Assembly (NCBI RefSeq): GCF_003001815.1
Contig: NZ_PVMZ01000007.1
Location: forward strand, 124,001 to 188,000
DNA length: 64,000 bases
DNA from: Actinoplanes italicus
Lineage (GTDB): Bacteria > Actinomycetota > Actinomycetes > Mycobacteriales > Micromonosporaceae
Direction of reading: 5' to 3'
Shown in pieces: positions 42,716-50,855 of the stretch. Numbering within the stretch: the stretch's first letter is position 1; every line of letters starts with the position of its first letter. Both the position numbers and the translations under genes were made by a program. Below the pieces are notes generated by a model. That model did no database searches, had not been told where the DNA came from, and saw nothing but the letters and a program-made list of their open reading frames with translations.

Positions 42716-43948
42716 ATGGCAGTCAAGGTGCTTGCGATCGTTCTGGCTGGTGGGGAAGGCAAGCGCCTGATGCCGTTGACGGCTGACCGGGCCAAACCCG
42801 GTGTGCCGTTCGGCGGTATCTATCGCATGATCGACTTCGTGCTGTCGAACCTGGCCAACGCCGGGTACCTCAAGATCGTCGTGCTGACGCAGTACAAGTC
42901 GCACTCCCTGGACCGGCACATCTCCAAGACGTGGCGCATGTCGACGCTGCTCGGCAACTACGTCACCCCGGTCCCCGCCCAGCAGCGCCTGGGCCCGCGC
43001 TGGTTCGCCGGCTCCGCCGACGCGATCTACCAGAGCCTCAACCTGATCAACGACGAGTCGCCCGACTACGTGATCGTCTTCGGCGCCGACCACATCTACC
43101 GCATGGACCCGAAGCAGATGGTCAACGACCACATCGCCTCCGGGGCCGCGGTCACCGTCGCCGGCATCCGCCAGCCGCTGAGCCTCGCCGACCAGTTCGG
43201 CGTCATCGACGTCGGCGCCGACGGCAAGCGCATCCGTGCCTTCCGCGAGAAGCCGAAGGACGCCGTCGGCCTGCCCGACGCACCCGACCAGGTCTACGCG
43301 TCGATGGGCAACTACGTCTTCACCACCCGCGCCCTGTGCGAGGCGGTCTCCGCCGACGCGCAGAACCCCGACAGCAAGCACGACATGGGCGGCAACATCA
43401 TCCCCATGCTGGTCGAACGCGGCGAGGCGAACGTCTACGACTTCCGCGACAACGAGCTGCCCGGCGCCACCGACCGCGACCGCGGCTACTGGCGCGACGT
43501 GGGAACCCTCGACTCGTTCTACGAGGCCCACATGGACCTCATCGCCACACTGCCGATCTTCAACCTCTACAACCACGACTGGCCGATCTTCACCAACTAC
43601 GGCTCGTGGCCGCCCGCGAAGTTCGTCCACGGCTACGACGACCGCCAGGGCCGCGCCCTCGACTCGATGATCTCCCCCGGCGTCGTGGTCTCCGGCGCGC
43701 TGGTCGAACGCTCGGTCATCTCCCCGAACGTCCGCGTCAACTCATGGGCCCACGTCGACGGCGCGGTCATCATGGAGGGCGTCTCGGTCGGCCGGCGCGC
43801 GGTCATCCGCAACGCCATCATCGACAAGAACGTCGTCATCCCCGAGGGCGCGCAGATAGGCGTCGACCTCGATCGTGACCGCAAGCTCTACACCGTCAGC
43901 GACAACGGCGTGGTGGTCATCGGCAAGGGGCAGAGAGTAGAGCTTTAA
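42716..43948 (+). CDS. glgC: glucose-1-phosphate adenylyltransferase
   Basis: A 410-residue ADP-glucose pyrophosphorylase, the committed step of bacterial glycogen and maltose-1-phosphate synthesis. The N-terminal nucleotidyltransferase motif reads LAGGEGKRLMPLTADRAKPG. GADHIYRMD, FREKPK and YWRDVGTLDS are canonical. The C-terminal left-handed beta-helix has VSGALVERSVISPNVRV. It works with the glgA product encoded 4 kb away on the other strand. The 87-base upstream region has a small dyad (CCGCCC-TTTC-GGGTGG) of unknown role. Confidence 0.95.
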   Translation: MAVKVLAIVLAGGEGKRLMPLTADRAKPGVPFGGIYRMIDFVLSNLANAGYLKIVVLTQYKSHSLDRHISKTWRMSTLLGNYVTPVPAQQRLGPRWFAGSADAIYQSLNLINDESPDYVIVFGADHIYRMDPKQMVNDHIASGAAVTVAGIRQPLSLADQFGVIDVGADGKRIRAFREKPKDAVGLPDAPDQVYASMGNYVFTTRALCEAVSADAQNPDSKHDMGGNIIPMLVERGEANVYDFRDNELPGATDRDRGYWRDVGTLDSFYEAHMDLIATLPIFNLYNHDWPIFTNYGSWPPAKFVHGYDDRQGRALDSMISPGVVVSGALVERSVISPNVRVNSWAHVDGAVIMEGVSVGRRAVIRNAIIDKNVVIPEGAQIGVDLDRDRKLYTVSDNGVVVIGKGQRVEL

Positions 43949-44900
43949 CCCCTTATCCGGTACGGCTACGCCGGCCCCGAACGCACCTGTCGCGTCCCGG
44001 GGCTCCGCCGCGACGCAGGCGATCCCTCACGGCCCCAGAGCCACCGCCGGGGCTGAGGGCGTCCCCGCACCGTTACCCCGCAGCGGGGCACCACCCATCC
44101 GTGGCGCCCGCGCCGGCCCGGCCCAGCGGCCCAGCAGACTCCGGCCGCCCTCTCACCGACCCCCGCGGCCCACCCCCGCCACCGAGGGCAGGCACACCAG
44201 TCCGAGCACCCGCGGCCCACCCCCGCCACCGAGGGCAGGCACACCAGTCCGAGCAGATGCTGGCTGCCGTTCACTCCGCCAGGCCGAAATCGGACACACT
44301 CCGCCTTGGCCGGATGCCATTACTCCGGTAGGTCGAGGTCGGCACGAGCTGTCCCAGCAGACGCCAGCTGTCATCCCCCTCCGCGCCCAGGTCGGACATG
44401 CCATGCCCTCACACCCTGCCGAGCCAGGTCGGACGCGCCATGCCCCGCTTCCCCACCAGGCCAAGGTCGGCCACACCGTCGCCCGGCAGCCGCTCTTCAC
44501 CCCACCAGACCGGGACCCGGCCACACCGCAGCCAACAGACGCAGACCACCGCTACCCCACCAGACCGGAACCCGGCAGAACATGGCTTCGCGACTCGCCG
44601 CGCCGAGGGGCGCCGCGCGTCCCGCCAGTGCATAACCGCCACAACCCACAGCTGGATGATCAACTTCGCCCGTTTTCGGCGGCGAGCTGTGGGCAATGGC
44701 TGCTTCCCTGCCCAGGAAGCGTGCGTAAGCCGCTGCTCGCCGATCAAGACCACCCAGGAGGCATGCGTAAGCCACCGCCCGCAGATCAACACCGCCGGGA
44801 GGCGTGCGCGACCCGCAGCCTGCCGATCGACACCGCCGCGAGACGAGCGCGAGCCGCAGCACGCAGATCAACAGCGGGGGCAACGTGCGCAAGTCGCTGG
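43949..44900. repeat. 952-bp repeat-rich convergent intergenic region
   Basis: No credible gene. Two perfect adjacent 47-base copies occupy 44162-44208 and 44209-44255. Diverged repeats of CAGGTCGGACNNGCCATGCC lie near 44391 and 44428. CCCCACCAGACCGGNACCCGG occurs twice near 44500 and 44562 in slightly different form. A hairpin with CCCACAGCT arms lies at 44645-44693. Then 4.6 degenerate 41-42-base units (NGGAGGCNTGCGTAAGCC...GATCAACACCGCC) run from 44714 to about 44905, into the last codons of the AraC gene. Frames across the repeats show repeated peptides only. Confidence 0.85.
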
Positions 44901-45914
44901 TCAGCGGCGGCCGCGGAGGGTCTGGGACGGGGACTCGCCGAAGCGGTCACGATAGGCGCCCGCGAAGCGGCCCAGGTGGGTGAAGCCCCACCGATAGGCG
45001 ACCTCGCTGACGCTGACCCGGCCCGGTTCGGAGCGGGACAGCTCGTCGTGCACGCCGTCGAGGCGCAGGCGGCGCAGGTAGGTCAGCGGCGGCAGGCCGA
45101 CGTGCTGGCGGAACGACTCCTGCAGCACGCGGGCTCCGACACCGGCGAGGGCGGCCAGATCGTGGGTGGTCCAGCCACGTGCCGGTTCGGTGTTCATGGC
45201 GTCGAGGGCGCGTTTGACCGTACGCGGGCGGTGCGGGCCCTGCAGTCCGGCCGGCTCCTCGCCGTAGGGGTGTTCGACGGTGAGGGCCAGGCCGCTGACC
45301 ACCATGTCACGCCAGCGGGCGGCCATCCGGGGGCGGCTGGCGAGAGCGTCGGGGCCGCGTAGCTCGTGCAGGAGCAGCCGGGCCAGGGCGGCCCAGGTGC
45401 GGCCGGGACCGTCGACCAGGTCGAAGGTGGCGCCGAGCGGCAGCGGGGAGACGACCCGCTGGTCGAGGGCCGCGTCCACCTCGCGTTCCAGGGCGGCGCG
45501 ATCGACCTTCACGCTGAGCAGGCGGCAGGTGCCGGGCCAGTCGATTTCGATGTCGCCGGTGGGCCGGTAGACGACGGCGCGGGAGGCGTCGGCGAAGACC
45601 GCCGAGCCGCGGTGCTGGGAGCGGATGAAGCCGTTGAGCGGCACCAGGACGTGGTACGCCGTCTCGAGCGCCCCGATCGACACGCGGATGTCGGTGCCGT
45701 ACCGCACCTCACCGACGGTGATCGGACCGAGCGTCGCCACGTCGGCGGTGAACCGCAGCCGGCCGGGGTCACCGACCGGCTCGATCCGCAGGGGTCCGTA
45801 GTAGAGCTTGCGGCAGAAGTCGGTTGCCTCGTCCATGTCGGAGGTGCGCAGGCCGACATGGACCGGGACGTCCGCGCCCGGCGTCGCCGGGCCCGGGAGC
45901 CGCTCGCCTGCCAT
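44901..45914 (-). CDS. AraC-family transcriptional regulator
   Basis: A 337-residue regulator. The N-terminal 200 residues look like an AraC-binding/cupin_6-type ligand domain (VHVGLRTSDMDEATDF, VLVPLNGFIRSQHRGSAVFA, VVYRPTGDIEIDWPG). The C-terminal AraC double helix-turn-helix spans about 230-335, with LAALAGVGARVLQESFRQHVGLPPLTYLRRLRL and VAYRWGFTHLGRFAGAYRDRFGESP. The target is not known. It is transcribed after the His-rich, DUF4331 and Tat genes on the same strand, with a 9-base gap to the His-rich gene, so it may be in their operon. Confidence 0.87.
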   Translation of the reverse strand: MAGERLPGPATPGADVPVHVGLRTSDMDEATDFCRKLYYGPLRIEPVGDPGRLRFTADVATLGPITVGEVRYGTDIRVSIGALETAYHVLVPLNGFIRSQHRGSAVFADASRAVVYRPTGDIEIDWPGTCRLLSVKVDRAALEREVDAALDQRVVSPLPLGATFDLVDGPGRTWAALARLLLHELRGPDALASRPRMAARWRDMVVSGLALTVEHPYGEEPAGLQGPHRPRTVKRALDAMNTEPARGWTTHDLAALAGVGARVLQESFRQHVGLPPLTYLRRLRLDGVHDELSRSEPGRVSVSEVAYRWGFTHLGRFAGAYRDRFGESPSQTLRGRR

Positions 45915-45923
45915 CCGTCCAGA

Positions 45924-46298
45924 CTAGACCGTGAGAGGTGTCCTGCCGGGGACGAGATTCGCCGGCCAGGTGACCTCGGCGACGGCACCGCCGCGCACGT
46001 CGACCTGGGTGAGCGGGGTGTCCTCGTCCTGCCAGACCACGTAGCGGCCCTCCGGCAGACTGTCGATGACCACACAGAAGGTGACACCCGAACGGACGTA
46101 CCGGGCGCGGACCGCGGCGTGGGTACGCCGTCCGGTGTCCTCGACCGGGGACACCTCGATCTCGTGGCCGTGCAGCACGGACGGCGTGTTGATGATCAGC
46201 GCGCCGATCGTACCGCCGATGTTGAGCATGACCGTGCCCTGACCGGACGGCGCGAAGGTGTGGTGGTGATGGTGGTGGTCACCGTGTCCGAGACTCAT
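45924..46298 (-). CDS. small protein with a natural N-terminal hexahistidine
   Basis: A 124-residue acidic soluble protein of unknown family, beginning MSLGHGDHHHHHHTF. The His cluster is genome-encoded, and with the preceding His5 gives a strong transition-metal site. The rest is predicted beta-rich (VMLNIGGTIGALIINTP, RYVRSGVTFCVVIDSLPEG, RYVVWQDE, GGAVAEVTW). There is no signal peptide. It lies 26 bases downstream of the DUF4331 gene and 9 bases upstream of an AraC regulator. A metal-binding or metal-sensing role is inferred from the His cluster only. Confidence 0.7.
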   Translation of the reverse strand: MSLGHGDHHHHHHTFAPSGQGTVMLNIGGTIGALIINTPSVLHGHEIEVSPVEDTGRRTHAAVRARYVRSGVTFCVVIDSLPEGRYVVWQDEDTPLTQVDVRGGAVAEVTWPANLVPGRTPLTV

Positions 46299-46324
46299 GA
46301 CGGAACTCCCTGCGGAAAATGAGG

Positions 46325-47716
46325 TCAGGACGGGTTGGAGAAGCCGTCGAACGGAACGGGCAGGTACGGGAACTTCTTCAGGAGCTTGGCGCTGACGTTC
46401 TTGATGCTCAGGCCCTGCTCGACCGCGGCGGACGCGGCGTCGGCCTTGAAGTCTTTGTTCACCAGCGGCAACGTGGCGCCGGCCACGGCTTTGATGGAGA
46501 TGGAGACCACGTCGTCGGCGATGCGGCGCCCGTTGGGGAAACCTGCGAGGTCGCCGCCGACGACACCGAAGGCGTTCTCCTTCTCGGCCGGCGGGATGGC
46601 CGTGTTGAGCCGCAGCATGTCGGCCTGAAGGGTGCCGGTGTTGTTCTGGAAGCCGTCGATGATCCCGTCCGGGATGCCGGTCAGCAGGATGGCCAGCAGA
46701 TCGGCGCGGGGCTCCTTGGTCTTGTTGAACTCCGCCAGGTTGTCGAAGAGACCCGGGTAGAGCACCGGCAGGAGCGCTCCCAGCTCGGGCGTGGCGACGA
46801 ACTCGGCGAACCGCTTGTCCTCGCTCGGCGGCAGGCTGTTGAACTTGTCCTTCTGCGCCATCGGCACGATGACCTCGTTGAACAGCGGGTTGCCGAGCCG
46901 GGAGACCTGCACCTGCGGGCCTACCACCACGTCACCGGCGCCCTTGTCGCCACGGACCTCGACCTGACGGCGGCTCGCGGACGTCCACACGCCGATGACG
47001 GCGCCCGCGTCCTTGGCCCGGACCCGCTTCTTGCCGTCGCGGCGGACCATGTCCAGCGGGATCTGGATCGCGATGCTGTGCACGTTGGTCTTGTCGGTGG
47101 CGTTGACGGCCTTGCCCGCGTAGTTGAACAACTGCGAGCCGACCAGGTGCTTGTCCTGGAACGGGCGCAGCGTACCCAGGTCGAAGATCGCGCCGAGGTC
47201 GACGAAGAAGGCGTCGGCCCGCTGGCCGGCGAAGACGATCTCGCGGCTCTTCAGCTTGTGCACCGCGTCGGCGGCGAGCTTGTCGTAGTCGGGGATCGAG
47301 ATCTTGCCGACGTTGCAGGGCGGGCACGGGAGCTTGTTCGCCAGGACGGTGCTCTTGCCGTGGCTGTCGACCTTGGTCACCGAGTAGAACTGTCGACGGT
47401 TCCAGTTCTCGTCGTCCAGCGACTTGATCTGACCGGTGTTGTACAGGAACGTCTTGTCGTTGCGCAGCTCGGTGCGGAACCGGAACTGGTAGGTGATGTC
47501 CGGGCGGGCGTCACCGTTCGCGTCGATGTGGATCTCGTACAGCACGTCATCGCCGAACTCGAAGAAGTTCGGGCCGCTGGCGGGGATCTGGAGCGGCACG
47601 TAGTTGGCGATGATGGTGACCGTGTCCGGATCGTCGGGGCTGACGAACGCGTACAGGTCGGAGCTGTCGGCGACCGGGTCCTTGCTGATCTCCGGCGCTT
47701 CGCGATGGGAAGACAT
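46325..47716 (-). CDS. DUF4331-family protein
   Basis: A 463-residue protein beginning with the DUF4331 hallmark MSSHREAPEISKDPVADSSD and YAFVSPDDPD. Conserved FQDKHLVGSQLFNYAGK and VQVSRLGNPLFNEVIVP are present. No signal peptide is visible at this start. The family has no assigned function; members often lie next to small secreted or TPR proteins. Two cysteines form CPPC near 135-138. Upstream by 39 bases is a small Tat-signal protein, downstream the hexahistidine protein, so the three probably form one operon. Confidence 0.85.
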   Translation of the reverse strand: MSSHREAPEISKDPVADSSDLYAFVSPDDPDTVTIIANYVPLQIPASGPNFFEFGDDVLYEIHIDANGDARPDITYQFRFRTELRNDKTFLYNTGQIKSLDDENWNRRQFYSVTKVDSHGKSTVLANKLPCPPCNVGKISIPDYDKLAADAVHKLKSREIVFAGQRADAFFVDLGAIFDLGTLRPFQDKHLVGSQLFNYAGKAVNATDKTNVHSIAIQIPLDMVRRDGKKRVRAKDAGAVIGVWTSASRRQVEVRGDKGAGDVVVGPQVQVSRLGNPLFNEVIVPMAQKDKFNSLPPSEDKRFAEFVATPELGALLPVLYPGLFDNLAEFNKTKEPRADLLAILLTGIPDGIIDGFQNNTGTLQADMLRLNTAIPPAEKENAFGVVGGDLAGFPNGRRIADDVVSISIKAVAGATLPLVNKDFKADAASAAVEQGLSIKNVSAKLLKKFPYLPVPFDGFSNPS

Positions 47717-47755
47717 GTTCGGGGGGATCTCCTGTCGGAAGGTAACGTCGGAAGG

Positions 47756-48031
47756 TCAGCGGCCGGCGGCTTTTAGCAGGCTGGCCACGAGCTTCTTGTC
47801 GGTGATCGTCTTGACCTTCTCACCGGAGAAGACGTCGATCGTGCCCTTCTTGACATCGCGCAGCGAGATGACGAGCGGCGCGCCGCCGTCCTTGCTCTCG
47901 GTCTCACCGGCGAGGCTGAGACCGGCCACCGAGACGGCGGAGACGCCGACACCGGTAGCGGCGAGGGCCAGCACGCGGCGGCGGGACAGCCACGAGGTGC
48001 GGCCCGGTGCGCGGTAACGAACACGACTCAT
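47756..48031 (-). CDS. small Tat-signal protein
   Basis: A 91-residue protein starting MSRVRYRAPGRTSWLSRRRV. SRRRVLALAATGVGVSAVSVAGL is a twin-arginine signal followed by a hydrophobic stretch. The mature part is about 45 residues (APLVISLRDVKKGTIDVFSGEK) and ends in LLKAAGR. Such small cofactor-free Tat proteins often travel with or support a partner, here possibly the DUF4331 protein. The ATG at 48031 is taken because the longer frame to 48175 has no signal-compatible start. The fold is unknown. Confidence 0.7.
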   Translation of the reverse strand: MSRVRYRAPGRTSWLSRRRVLALAATGVGVSAVSVAGLSLAGETESKDGGAPLVISLRDVKKGTIDVFSGEKVKTITDKKLVASLLKAAGR

Positions 48032-48134
48032 GCTTGGCCTTTCATCGTTGGGGGGCCTGACAGGCGATGCATCGTCGACGCCGATCAGTACGAGATCCAC
48101 GTCCCGGCGGTTCAACAAAAGTTTTCGAGAACGC

Positions 48135-49019
48135 TCAGCGGGTACGTCCGCGGCGGAGGCGGGAAAGGCCCGCACCGGCCGCTGCCAGCAACGCTGCGGT
48201 GATCGCCCCGCCGATCAGCCAGTGACCGAAACCGACCATTCCGTCGTCCGGCTTCGAGATGGCGACCGGCTCCGGGTCGATGGTGGCCGGCGGCGGGGCG
48301 GCGGGCTCCGGCGACGACGGGGCCACCGGCGGGGTCGTCTTCACCACGGCGGCCTTCCTCGTGGTGGGAGCCGCGGCGGAAGGGGTGGCCGGCGGGGCCG
48401 AGGCCGCCGCTGGGAACACCAGGTCGGAGCAGGAATAGTATGTGTCCGGGGTGTTGCTGGTCTCCCAGACCGTGTAGAGGATGTGCCGCCCGGTCCGTTT
48501 CGGCAGCGTCACCCGCATCCGGTATGCCCCGTCGGTCAGCGGCGGATCCTTGATGTCGGCGAGCGGCGAACCGAGGTCGTCCCAGGTGAGCTTCTTCGCC
48601 GGGTCGTAGCCCGCACGGGTGAGATAGAGACGGAACGACCCCTGGTGCGGGATGGTGCCCCGGTAGGAGATTTTGAGCTTCTGCCCGGACGCCACCTTCG
48701 TCGACGGGAAGTCGTCGCGCGCCAGGTCGAGGCCCCGGTAGAGGTCGATCCCGGCGCTGCAGAGCTTTCCGTCCGGAACGCGCGTCCGGTCGTCCTTCAC
48801 GTTGGCGAGCCGCACGTTGTCGTACGCCCCAAGAAAGCCGTCGGTGACCTTGAGCGCGGCCTTGCAGGCCGCGGCGCCACGTTGCGTGCCGTTGCCGCCG
48901 CAGGCGGCGCTGCGGCTGATCGGCGTCATCGGCGCTCCGTGCGCCATCGCGGGGGCGGGCAGGGCGGGGACGGCGGCGGCGGCGAGCAGGCCGGCGGCGG
49001 CGAGGCGGCGGACGAACAT
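48135..49019 (-). CDS. AA10 lytic polysaccharide monooxygenase with C-terminal membrane anchor
   Basis: A 294-residue copper enzyme for oxidative cleavage of chitin or cellulose. A signal peptide (MFVRRLAAAGLLAAAAVPAL) would be cut before H27 (AMA|HGAPMTP), giving the N-terminal His of the copper brace. The second His is in TIPHQGSFRLYLT (H125). YYSCSDLVF is the AA10 C-terminal signature. After the catalytic domain (to about 185) comes a Pro/Ala/Thr-rich linker, then a hydrophobic helix (WLIGGAITAALLAAAGAGL) and RRGRTR. It should therefore stay tethered to the membrane, whereas most AA10 proteins are released or carry binding modules. No sortase motif is clear. Confidence 0.88.
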   Translation of the reverse strand: MFVRRLAAAGLLAAAAVPALPAPAMAHGAPMTPISRSAACGGNGTQRGAAACKAALKVTDGFLGAYDNVRLANVKDDRTRVPDGKLCSAGIDLYRGLDLARDDFPSTKVASGQKLKISYRGTIPHQGSFRLYLTRAGYDPAKKLTWDDLGSPLADIKDPPLTDGAYRMRVTLPKRTGRHILYTVWETSNTPDTYYSCSDLVFPAAASAPPATPSAAAPTTRKAAVVKTTPPVAPSSPEPAAPPPATIDPEPVAISKPDDGMVGFGHWLIGGAITAALLAAAGAGLSRLRRGRTR

Positions 49020-49139
49020 GAGATCTCCCGGGTACGGCAGGGCAAGAGCCACCCGGGGGTACGGAGTTCAGGCACCGCTCGTTCATCGGCCACGGTCCTG
49101 TGATTGCATGGCCGAGTCAGTAAGAAACCAGGAGGATTC

Positions 49140-49508
49140 ATGAACAAGCCCGATGTCGGTCCGATTCCTGACGCTCCCGCCAGCGAACTGCTGATCGAGG
49201 ACATCGTCGAGGGGGAGGGCCAGGAGGCGAAGGCCGGCGACTTCGTGAGCGTCCACTACGTGGGTGTCGCCCAGTCGACGGGCAAGGAGTTCGACGCCTC
49301 CTACAACCGGGGCGAGGCGTTCGGCTTCCGGGTGGCCGGCCAGCAGGTCATCGCGGGCTGGGACCAGGGTGTCGCCGGTATGAAGGTGGGCGGCCGCCGC
49401 AAGCTGGTCATCCCGCCGCACCTGGGTTACGGCTCACGCGGCGCGGCCGGCGCGATCAAGCCGAACGAGACCCTCGTCTTCGTGGTGGACCTGCTCCAGG
49501 TGCACTGA
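49140..49508 (+). CDS. FKBP-type peptidyl-prolyl isomerase
   Basis: A 122-residue cytoplasmic FKBP-fold prolyl isomerase. Typical stretches are VSVHYVGVAQSTGKEFDASY, the active-site VIAGWDQGVAGMKVGGRRKLVIPPHLGYG and LVFVVDLL. GGAGG is seven bases before the ATG at 49140. It is divergent from the LPMO gene and appears to be a single-gene unit. Confidence 0.93.
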   Translation: MNKPDVGPIPDAPASELLIEDIVEGEGQEAKAGDFVSVHYVGVAQSTGKEFDASYNRGEAFGFRVAGQQVIAGWDQGVAGMKVGGRRKLVIPPHLGYGSRGAAGAIKPNETLVFVVDLLQVH

Positions 49509-49597
49509 CTCCCGCTGCCGGCGGCCGCGTCGCCACGCGAAGAGGGAAACGCGGCCGCCGAGAGCGAAACAAGAGAAGATCGACAACGCCGCACGTC

Positions 49598-50164
49598 ATG
49601 ATCTTGGACATGCAGCCGCTGGAGAATCCCGGAGTGTCCACGGTACGCATCACACCGACCGCCGATCTGCGCCCCGACGAACGCACCGCCGTCCGAGCTC
49701 TGCTCGACCTGGCCTTCGACGGTCACTTCGACGACCACGACTGGGAACACGCACTCGGCGGCCTGCACCTGATCGTCACCCGCGACGGCGCACCGGTCGC
49801 TCACGGCGCGGTGGTGCAGCGCCGGTTCCTGCACGACGGCCGGTCCTGGCGGTGCGGCTACGTCGAGGCGGTCGCGGTGCATCCGCGGTGGCGCGGGCAG
49901 GGTCTCGCCACGGCGGTGATGACCGAGGCCGAGCGGCTGATCGACGGCGGGTACGACTTCGGTGCCCTCTCCGCCTCCGACGACGGCCGCGGCCTCTATC
50001 TCGCCCGCGGCTGGTTGCCCTGGAAGGGCCCGACCGCGGTGCTCGCGCCCGGCGGCGTGACCCGCACCCCGGACGACGACGACAGCACCCTGGTCCGCCC
50101 GGCCCCCGGCCTGGTCCTGACGGGCACCCTCACCTGCGACTGGCGCGAGGGCGACGTCTGGTGA
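49598..50164 (+). CDS. aac(2'): aminoglycoside 2'-N-acetyltransferase-like GNAT protein
   Basis: A 188-residue GNAT acetyltransferase. It shares with the intrinsic mycobacterial AAC(2')-Ic protein the stretches DWEHALGGLH, RCGYVEAVAVHPRWRGQGL (acetyl-CoA loop), FGALSAS, GWLPWKGPTAVLAP, TRTPDDD and the C-terminus CDWREGDVW. It should acetylate the 2'-amino group of aminoglycosides or a natural aminosugar substrate such as a cell-wall or metabolite amine. Intrinsic resistance is likely but not shown. The start may be ATG 49598 or a nearby downstream ATG. It is convergent with a tetR gene. Confidence 0.87.
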   Translation: MILDMQPLENPGVSTVRITPTADLRPDERTAVRALLDLAFDGHFDDHDWEHALGGLHLIVTRDGAPVAHGAVVQRRFLHDGRSWRCGYVEAVAVHPRWRGQGLATAVMTEAERLIDGGYDFGALSASDDGRGLYLARGWLPWKGPTAVLAPGGVTRTPDDDDSTLVRPAPGLVLTGTLTCDWREGDVW

Positions 50165-50236
50165 TCGCCGCAGGACCGCCGTGTCCAGGCCGAACCGCCG
50201 TTGCTCCCGCCGGACCGCCGTTGATCACCGCGAGAC
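50165..50236. repeat. degenerate roughly 20-bp repeats between aac(2') and tetR
   Basis: Three degenerate units occur just after the acetyltransferase stop: GACCGCCGTGTCC, GAACCGCCGTTGCTCC and GGACCGCCGTTGATC, spaced about 18-20 bases, overlapping the 3' end of the convergent tetR gene. A related GATCGCCGC and GATCACCGC flank the block. It is a weaker version of the tandem repeats seen at other convergent junctions. Confidence 0.6.
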
Positions 50237-50782
50237 GGCCCACAGCCGTTCCAGAAGTGTCCGCAGTTCCCCGCCGTCACCGGTGCCCTGCAGCGCACGA
50301 GCGTCGGCCACCCCGATGACGGCCGCCGTGGCCGCGGTAAGCAGCTCGATACCCGGCCCCGCGTCGATCAGGCCGATACGAACCCCGTCGGCGACCATGG
50401 CGGCGATCCACGGGTCGCCCTGACCGGCATCCGGAGCATCGGCCGCGAGCACGGCTCGATCGTCCGGGTGCTCGCGCAGGTGGCCGAGCAACCGGCGGCT
50501 CCCGTCCGCGAGGCGCTCCCACAGCTCGCCGGCGCCGTCGACCGGCTCCCAGGGACCGAGCACGGCCAGCACGCGACCCGCGGTGTCGGCGGCCACCGCC
50601 GCGAACAGGTCGTCCTTGCCGTCGAAGTAGTGGTAGGCGCTGGTCTTGGAGATCCCCGCGTCCGCGATGATCCGGTTGAACGAGGCGCCGTCGCGGCCGT
50701 CACGGGCGAAATGCGACCGGGCTACGGCGAGGATCGCGGCCCGTGACTCGGGCGACAGCCGGTCGAAGCGGGGCAGCGGCAC
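50225..50782 (-). CDS. TetR-family transcriptional regulator
   Basis: A 185-residue regulator with an N-terminal TetR helix-turn-helix (GASFNRIIADAGISKTSAYHYF at about 32-53, then KDDLFAAV) and a mostly helical ligand domain. GTG 50782 is the start. It follows a membrane-protein gene on the same strand. A large inverted repeat (50797-50855) lies just upstream of the start, and TetR-like half-sites lie upstream of the membrane gene. Autoregulation of the two-gene operon is likely. Confidence 0.88.
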   Translation of the reverse strand: MPLPRFDRLSPESRAAILAVARSHFARDGRDGASFNRIIADAGISKTSAYHYFDGKDDLFAAVAADTAGRVLAVLGPWEPVDGAGELWERLADGSRRLLGHLREHPDDRAVLAADAPDAGQGDPWIAAMVADGVRIGLIDAGPGIELLTAATAAVIGVADARALQGTGDGGELRTLLERLWAVSR

Positions 50783-50796
50783 GGTCCAAACCCTAA

Positions 50797-50855
50797 CCCG
50801 GCTGTGCTGTACCGCTGTCTCAGGCCCGCCGAGTCAGCGGTACAGCACAGCCGGG
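50797..50855. promoter_or_regulatory. perfect 21-bp inverted repeat upstream of tetR
   Basis: Arms at 50797-50817 and 50835-50855 are exact reverse complements (core GGCTGTGCTGTACCGC) around a 17-base spacer. The right arm encodes the last residues of the upstream membrane protein, and the left arm ends 14 bases before the tetR start. It can form a strong RNA hairpin between the two genes of the operon and could act as attenuator, processing site or operator. No T-run follows on the transcribed strand. Confidence 0.8.

Noticed and set aside
44403..45362. 319-residue plus-strand frame over the repeats and AraC 3' half
   Set aside because: Low-complexity repeats plus antisense of the AraC gene; no domain.
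45924..46298. hexahistidine as a cloning artefact
   Set aside because: It is inside a genomic operon, with no vector sequence around it and ordinary chromosomal flanks.
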